DNA of 64,000 nt, from NCBI GenBank assembly GCA_023375785.1, contig SZWC01001197.1, positions 102,003 through 166,002 on the forward strand. The letters are read 5' to 3'. Source of the DNA: Penium margaritaceum (taxonomy: Eukaryota > Streptophyta > Zygnematophyceae > Desmidiales > Peniaceae). This document shows, in pieces, positions 58,190-64,000 of the stretch. The notes under the pieces are model-generated. The model was not told the DNA's origin and did no database searches. It saw only the letters and a list, made by a program, of their open reading frames with translations. The position numbers were made by a program, and so were the translations under genes. Position 1 is the first letter of the stretch; each line of letters opens with the position of its first letter.

Positions 58190-60331
58190 ATGACACTACT
58201 TTTACGGCTTGGAGTGCGACTCCAACTCTACGCAGTGCAAACTATGTGAGATGGGTAGCGTCATGAAGACCGTCACCATGAAGAATGGCAACACCAGTTC
58301 CATGTGGTCCGACCTCGCTGCAACACATCGACGGGTGGCGAAGACCATGGTGGACGTGAGACGTGGCACCCAGACCCTTCGCACGCATCTCGCAAAGGCT
58401 GACGAGGCCCAAAACTTCCGGAACTTGGTGCCACGTGCGGTCTTCGCCGCCATGTACTTTTGCAAGTGCATCATGTTGTGGTTTGTGGAGAAGGACATCC
58501 CGTTCTCCGCCATCGCATTTGCGTGGCTGCAAGAGGCAGTGGAGCATGCTAACCCAGGCGCAAAACTAGTATCTCCACAAACTCTCGCACGTGACATCTA
58601 CGCGGCGTACGAGGCGGTTGAGCTGTAGGTCCGCAAGCTTCTATGGACACACGAGGGCCAAATCTCCTTTGTAATGGATGGCTAGAAGTCCACCGCAAAC
58701 GATAGTTATTGTGGAGTCACTGCCCACGGAATTTATGGTGGCCACGTCCTCACCATCCTCATCGGCTTCAAACCAGTGCGGGGCCGCCATGACGCCGCTA
58801 CACTCTTGTAAGTTTTTCGCAACGTCGTCCAGACTTGGGGGTTATGGGACCAAGTCTACTACATCACCATGGACAACTCGTCGGTGAACGGAGCCATTGT
58901 TTGCCTCCTCGCTGAACACCATCCAGACTTCTCGGAGGACCGCTTCGTGCATTGCTTTGACCATGTGCTAAATCTGGGCGTGGGCAACATCCTTGCGTAG
59001 CCAGGGGTTGAAAGCATCATGGCCATGGTCCGCGAGATTGTTGTTTTCATCAGCCGCAGCCCGCTGCTTGAGGCCTCAGTTGAGGCGTTTTCCCTCGCAA
59101 ACCACCCCACTCCATACAGGAAAATCAACCCTGACTCTCGCATTCACTAGAACAACACCGTCACGATGTTGTAGTTGGCTCACGAGTAGTGCGAGCCACT
59201 GGAGAAGTGGCTGACGTTAAACGACAAGGATGGCATGCAGCTGTTTTGGATCGTAGTGGCTTACCATCCACTACATCGCGGAGGTGCTCGAGCCATTCAA
59301 GAACATGACCAATGATATCTACGGTGAGACCATCCTAAAATTCTCGCTCGCCATTTCCTTCTCCAACGAGCTTCTGGACTGTTTGCAGATTAGCGCCGAC
59401 GCATGCAAGGCAAAAGCTGACATGACAATGGCAGCACGCGGAGCAGACGTAGCAACTGCCGAGCTGCATGTTGTGCAGTTGTTGCTTGCGCGGTCAATCA
59501 ACAAGGCCGTGGAGCACGTGGGTGCCTTCTACACGTTGACAGGCGACTGCCAATATCTGGCCACGTTCTTGGATTCGTGGTTCAGCAAGGCTTATTTCAA
59601 GGAGAGTGATCGTGGGGATGCATGCGACGTCCATCCCGATGAGGTCTAGCGTGTCATCTCCACCCTGTTGTAGCCGTACAAAGCAACCTATCTGTGGACG
59701 ATGGCAAACGAGCAAGCTCGAGACACTACCGTAGAGGCCACTGCTTATAACACCCGCAGATAACACAATGCAACCTACTCGTGTGTCGTCATGCATCCGT
59801 GCAAGAAGGTAGGCTGGAGCAGATGCGGCAGACTCCCGCAATGAGGACATGCTTGTCCGCACACAGGCACTACCCGCTCTAAACGACAACTCGCCTTTGT
59901 CCGCATCGTCTGGATTGCTGCCCGCAAGGCATGCTACCTTGTCCGACTTGGAAAGCATGCGCATCATCCAAAGCCCTGTTGCGCGTGCTTTTGGGACCAA
60001 GCGCTCACGTCATGGAGCGGTGTTCGCAGTTGGGACCACCATGGGAGCACCAATGTAACTTGAGATGGAGCTGTACACTTGCATGAATAGGCTCCGCGAG
60101 GATGCAAACCTAATTGCTTTTTGGCAGGCAAACCGCAAGTAGTGGCCTATCCTTTTTTCCGCCGCCATGGATTTTTTGAGTGTGCCTGCCACGTCAGCAG
60201 CATGTGAGAGAGCATTCTCTCGGGTAGGCACACTTGCAACCATTTCCGCCATGCCATGAGTGAGGAAACGATGCGGCGGGTGTAGTTGCTGAAGAAGTGG
60301 ATGGCACACCAAGAGATTGTTTACAAGGTGT
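58190..60331 (+). pseudogene. hAT-family transposase relic with TAG-dominated decay
   Basis: Plus strand. The order is a Cys-rich BED-like start (STQCKLCEMG, about 58,233), a helical region, the DDE part (FVMDG-stop-KSTANDSYCGVTAHG near 58,672-58,720; VYYITMDNSSVNGAIVCLLA near 58,855, holding the second Asp; then HCFDHVLNLGV with the Cys/His block), a long helical insertion domain (59,284-59,640), and the C-terminal dimerisation motif (FLSVPATSAACERAFSRVGT, about 60,175-60,235) that is diagnostic of hAT. The frame changes about three times. In my translation there are ten in-frame TAG, three TAA and no premature TGA. Nine of the ten TAGs fit a glutamine and one (MDG-stop-KS) the conserved Trp. 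Ends and target duplication not found. Confidence 0.85.
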
Positions 60332-60763
60332 GAAGAGTGGTTTAATGCCAAGATTTGTGTGTCTTTTCAAAGAGTATGAAAGATGTTTCTTGTAGTTTGT
60401 CAGTTCTTTTTACCAAATGTGTACCTTTTTCTGTTTGGAAGGGAAAAAGAAAGTTTCTTGTGGTTTTGTTTGCACCTTCCCATTCCTACTCACTATTCCT
60501 TGTTGAATACTTAATGTACGGATTTAAATGGGATGTGGATGCAGTAGGTCTGTTGTAGTCGCAAGAGGTTTTCCGAGTTGTTTTTTTTAAGTGCAAACTG
60601 AATAGCCGACAAGATGTGTTGTAAGTATTCACTGTCCTCCTAAAAAAGACACGTTGACGTAATGCTGACATCATGTACGACGAGTGCTATTTATAAAACC
60701 ACGTCTTGGAATGATGGTCCATGCTCTTGAGCATGCTGAGACCAACGAGCGGTCTCGACCTAA

Positions 60764-61160
60764 GGGGTGGTTTAGATGTCACCACATTTCCCACGCGACT
60801 CAGTTTTTGGTGGCCACACAATGACGTGGCACCGTTGACCAAGAGTGGTTGTGTGGTCATCTGAGCTTGCAATTGTTTCTCATCATAATAGTTGCTCAGT
60901 CGAGTCTCCATGGATGCAAATTCATTGTTTCTTGTTAGAGCTTCAAGCGGTCCATTCCGTTGCACGAACTTGTTCTGAAGTCATGGTTCGGTCGTCGGGC
61001 GAGCATTCACTATGTCAATGTGGTCCACAAGGAAAGCCCATGAGAAAAATAGCTCCAAAATATCTTGTGTGTGGTCGTCTGGTTAATCAAACATCCATTT
61101 GGGTTCCTTGACCGTTTTTGTCACCACTCAGAGGTTGTGTGGTGCTATCCAAACAACCCC
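60764..61160. mobile_element. Tourist-like MITE, 397 bp, TAA target duplication
   Basis: The left end GGGGTGGTTTAGATGTCACC and the right end (complement) GGGGTTGTTTGGATAGCACC form a terminal inverted repeat with four mismatches, continued by two more matching bases (AC). TAA flanks it on both sides (60,761-60,763 and 61,161-61,163). A TAA/TTA target and GGGG...TGTTTGG ends are typical of PIF/Harbinger-derived MITEs. No coding sequence inside. Confidence 0.85.
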
Positions 61161-61236
61161 TAAGAAGCAATGGCCGAGACTCACTCGCGCGTCGCCGAGA
61201 GAGTGACTTGCCGATGGAGGGGCTTAACTAGACGTA

Positions 61237-62155
61237 GGGTGCTCCTGGTAGTCGTCGGTTTCCGTGGTTGGTCGAACTTAACCACGGAAACCAGCGAAAT
61301 CGGAGGCTTCGACGTTGCTCCTCTGTCTAGCGTGGTTGGGATCTGCAATTTTCAGCTATATCGACGAAATTTGCGGAAAAAACTTAACTAGGGCTCTGTT
61401 TTGGAGAGGTCGCATCGAATTGCTATTCGCGGCCTCAGTGCAAATCGCAGGTTTGTGTGCGGCCCCTCGGTGAGCGTGGCTGTTTGGACGTCTGCGACGA
61501 TTGAAGTCGAGCCCCTTGCAGTTTTAGCAATGCACTCCTCCCGGATAAGACTTTTCTCGTGCAATGCTTTGCAGGTTTGCATGTTGGACCACTGTCCACC
61601 AGCAAAAGACTGCGAACTGCAATCCTATGAGACCTATTCCGAACAGGACCTAGGATGAGGGCGGAGGGTTAGGGCGATGGGCGGCGGAATGGGATACCTG
61701 CGACGGGTTAGGGTGACAGCCAGCGGAACGGGTAGCGAGGGAGGAGCGAGGACCCAACCACGGTCCAACCACGGTCCAACCACGGTGTATCGTGGTTGGA
61801 CCGTGCGTTGACGGTCGTGCACGAGCCGAGCGAGGCTCGAAGGGACGCGTGGATAGGCCATGGTGCGGGGCGATGTGTCCCATGCCATCGAGAATTGCAT
61901 GGGCATAGGCCTGCGGGAGCTCAGGTCGAGATGGAGGCGAACGGACGGCGGATACAGGCGAGCACGGCTGACACATGTGCTGGATGACACATGTATCATA
62001 CAGCACATGTGCTGCGCTCAAAACAGGTTGGTGTTCCACGTGGAAACGGGTTTCCACGTGGAAAACTCGATATTCCAACCACGAAACTCAACCAAACAGC
62101 CGCAGATCGAAGAAATTCGACCAACCACGGAAACCAACGACTACCAGGCGCACCC
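61237..62155. mobile_element. MITE-like element, 919 bp, with GTA flanks and a nested MITE
   Basis: The left end GGGTGCTCCTGGTAGTCGTC and the right end (complement) GGGTGCGCCTGGTAGTCGTT continue as a shared inverted repeat through GGTTTCCGTGGTTGGTCG, about 38 bp with two mismatches. GTA lies on both sides (61,234-61,236 and 62,156-62,158), a probable 3-bp target duplication. The interior has several hairpins and, at 61,392-61,650, another MITE. Non-coding. Confidence 0.8.
61392..61650. mobile_element. Nested MITE, 259 bp
   Basis: The ends GGCTCTGTTTTGGAGAGGTC and (complement) GGTCCTGTTCGGAATAGGTC keep similarity for about 40 bp inward (to ATTGCTATTCGC / ATTGCAGTTCGC). TAG lies on both sides (61,389-61,391 and 61,651-61,653). 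The TGTTTGG-like ends again suggest a PIF/Harbinger relative. It sits wholly inside the 919-bp element, so it is the younger of the two. Confidence 0.7.
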
Positions 62156-62158
62156 GTA

Positions 62159-62998
62159 GTCGGCTGGCATGACGTCACGACGGCAAACAGCGTCGAAAGA
62201 GACAAAGTTGTTCTGTGTCACCAGGTGGAGGTGCGCGATGGACTGCATCTTGCCGTCGTGCATGTTAACTGCAACTGACTGACTTGTTTCCACCCCCGTA
62301 GATACACAAGGCGCACGTGGATTGGGCGACTCGTCGCCCATGTTCGTCCGCCAATTTGGAGACGTCGAATAGGGGAGTTGGTGAGGAGGAAAGTGAGACG
62401 GGAGGCACGAGGCATTACCGATGAATGCGTGCCTTCCGTCTCGCCGTGCCCTACGTCGGTAGGATGGTCGCGGAGGGGGGTCGCGGTTGGTAGCCGCTAG
62501 GATTGTACCTGGGTGCTCGATGCAGCTGATTGTACGCGAGGATTTCATGTCCAATCAGCGAGCAGGCACCACAGGCTGGTGCAACCGCACCAGGAGGCAT
62601 GAGTGAAAGAAAAGGATTTCCACAATCCGCTTATGAGCTTTCAAGCTCCGAGCTTCAGTGAAGTCCTAATCCGCGTCAGCGAACAGCGACCAAGCGTAGA
62701 TGCACGTCGTTTAACTTTCAGGACTTAAAGCGCGTCAGCAATCCGCCGGACCGCAGTCTCGCGAACCAGGTGACGTATTAGGGTACTTCAGAAGGGAAAC
62801 TCAAGTGGACTCTTGACCGAGGACTGTTGAGGATAGGACAAACGTGCGCTAGCGAGAGAGGACAAGCCTTTGCTGTCTGTACAGTTGTCCTTTTTGTCCG
62901 AATAGGCGTTTTTCTTCAGGAGAAAGAATCAGCGCTCAAGGACAAAACACCAAAATGAGTGCAACAATTCACACAGCCGGAACTGAGAACGACTTGAT
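62159..62998. other. Unrecognised sequence with one long minus-strand frame
   Basis: A 137-codon minus-strand frame (62,141-62,554) ends inside the MITE terminus. The part DGKMQSIAHLHLVTQNNFVS followed by RRDVMPADYG looks coding and may be a fragment of an old aspartic-protease-like domain, but I cannot support that. A small palindrome, TGGGCGACTCGTCGCCCA, lies at 62,323-62,340. Confidence 0.25.
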
Positions 62999-63131
62999 NN
63001 NNNNNNNNNNNNNNNNNNNNNNNNNNNNNNNNNNNNNNNNNNNNNNNNNNNNNNNNNNNNNNNNNNNNNNNNNNNNNNNNNNNNNNNNNNNNNNNNNNNN
63101 NNNNNNNNNNNNNNNNNNNNNNNNNNNNNNN
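62999..63131. other. Assembly gap, 133 N
   Basis: A run of N. Unlike the other three gaps, its flanks are not duplicated. Confidence 1.
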
Positions 63132-64000
63132 CACTATTGTGTGGGAAACATCATGTTTTTCGTACTTAAAACTTTGAAATAATTTTTAGCATTCACATAA
63201 CTGTAATTTTCATAGTTATGTAGCACATGTTCGCACCTGGTTCGTTCAATTGTTGGACAAAACTTCTGTGAGGAGAAAGAGAGAGGAAAAAAAAAACAGT
63301 GGCGGTCATATGATAGCAGTCGCCCGTTGCCCGTACTTTGTGTGGTTAAAGTAGTTTTGTCTTACACATCTTTGTGTGATTCATGGCGTAGTAGGTAGGT
63401 GTCGACTCGTTTGATGAAATGCCCGAATTCGAGACTTTTGAAGTCCTTTACAGCGTTTTTCTTTTCCCCTAACGCATGCGAACTCGTCATGATTCGTTAT
63501 TATTGCGTAAGTCCTTTCGTGGACGATTCTCGGCGACGGTTACTTTTGGTCCGTGTCAACATTATGGGCAAACAGTACGGGCAACATTATGGGCCCGATT
63601 CTAGGCGATCGAGCAGAATCGGGCCCATATGACAATTACAGTGATCGGGCACTGTAATTATGGTCCGATTCTAGGCGATCGAGCACCCGATTACCCATTG
63701 GGAATACGATCGGGCACACGTGATGAATTCGTGGCCTTCCGATTAATTAAAACACATTTTCAGCATACATTCTATGCTGCCAGGACCGGATCGGGTGACC
63801 TATGGAAACACACTTGTAGGACCTGAGCCGATGCATTGATTTTGATTTTGATTTTACGGTAGGGTGGCGGGAGGGGTACACGAAAACGTGCGCGAGAGCT
63901 TGCAATTGTTCCTGAATCTGCAAAAACGTTGACGAAAGCGAAGGAGCTATAAAACGACTCTCGCTGATTTCCTAGGACTTCAACCTGATGCCGATCTACA
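63132..64000. other. Non-coding with paired hairpins
   Basis: No supported gene. Two perfect hairpins lie at 63,591-63,626 and 63,634-63,659, with a 20-bp direct repeat at 63,596-63,615 and 63,666-63,685. A TTTGAT microsatellite is at about 63,838-63,855. Confidence 0.5.

Noticed and set aside
58190-60331. A genetic code in which TAG means glutamine
   Set aside because: Frameshifts and some TAA stops also occur in the hAT relic, the excess fits CHG decay, and the intact gag frame (49,136-50,572) uses ordinary Gln codons with no internal TAG.
1-64000. CRISPR arrays, rRNA genes, bacterial operons or an integrated large DNA virus
   Set aside because: None seen: no regularly spaced repeats with unique spacers, no rRNA-like blocks, no capsid or polymerase genes outside LTR elements.

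Overview
This is a eukaryotic, repeat-dominated window. The LTR elements carry plant-type primer-binding sites (initiator-Met tRNA type, TATCAGAGC) and chromodomain integrases. Plant-style PIF/Harbinger, hAT and Mutator-like DNA transposons and TAA-flanked Tourist-like MITEs are also present. A streptophyte (plant or charophyte alga, for example a Chara-like genome) is my best inference; nothing in the window proves it. No bacterial operons, CRISPR arrays or rRNA genes are visible. Three short assembly gaps have their flanks duplicated exactly or nearly so, and there is one longer gap of 133 N.

Layout. 1-1720: a 14-bp tandem repeat, then the only convincing host coding sequence, a minus-strand first exon with a signal-anchor, a poly-Gln tract and a possible GT61-like segment, ending at a consensus splice donor. 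2.3-5.3 kb: a two-ORF PIF/Harbinger relic, Myb/SANT ORF (+) and transposase (-) facing each other. 6.2-11.6 kb: a broken Ty3/Gypsy chromovirus (-) with a 549-bp 3' LTR. 14.6-21.75 kb: a broken Ty1/Copia element (+). 22.0-22.5 kb: a solo LTR of the same Gypsy family. 22.6-25.3 kb: duplicated coding-like sequence I do not recognise. 26.1-29.3 kb: a Mutator-like (MULE) transposase relic (-) carrying a 504-bp TA-flanked insertion with terminal inverted repeats.

31.3-46.6 kb is a nest of LTR-element fragments: an LTR with a PBS, two Copia fragments (-), a gag fragment and a second Gypsy copy (+) of the 6-11 kb family. It ends in a CT microsatellite and a roughly 970-bp TGCATM-type hexamer array. 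47,231-51,724 is a well-preserved non-autonomous Copia-like element with only gag between 816-bp LTRs, a perfect 5-bp target duplication, and LTRs about 97% identical. 52.3-53.1 kb holds a diverged tandem duplication. 53.5-56.9 kb is a second two-ORF PIF/Harbinger relic with the same facing arrangement, its Myb ORF carrying a 72-bp (24-codon) minisatellite. 58.2-60.3 kb is a hAT transposase relic whose premature stops are nearly all TAG where glutamine would fit. 60.7-62.2 kb is a cluster of three MITEs, one inside another. 63.6 kb has two perfect hairpins side by side.

Almost nothing here works together as a pathway; the window is a record of repeated insertion and decay. The most informative signals are the CAG-to-TAG decay signature in the DNA transposons, the gag-only LTR element, a short motif repeated in the non-coding spacer of two different Copia elements, and the nested MITE cluster.
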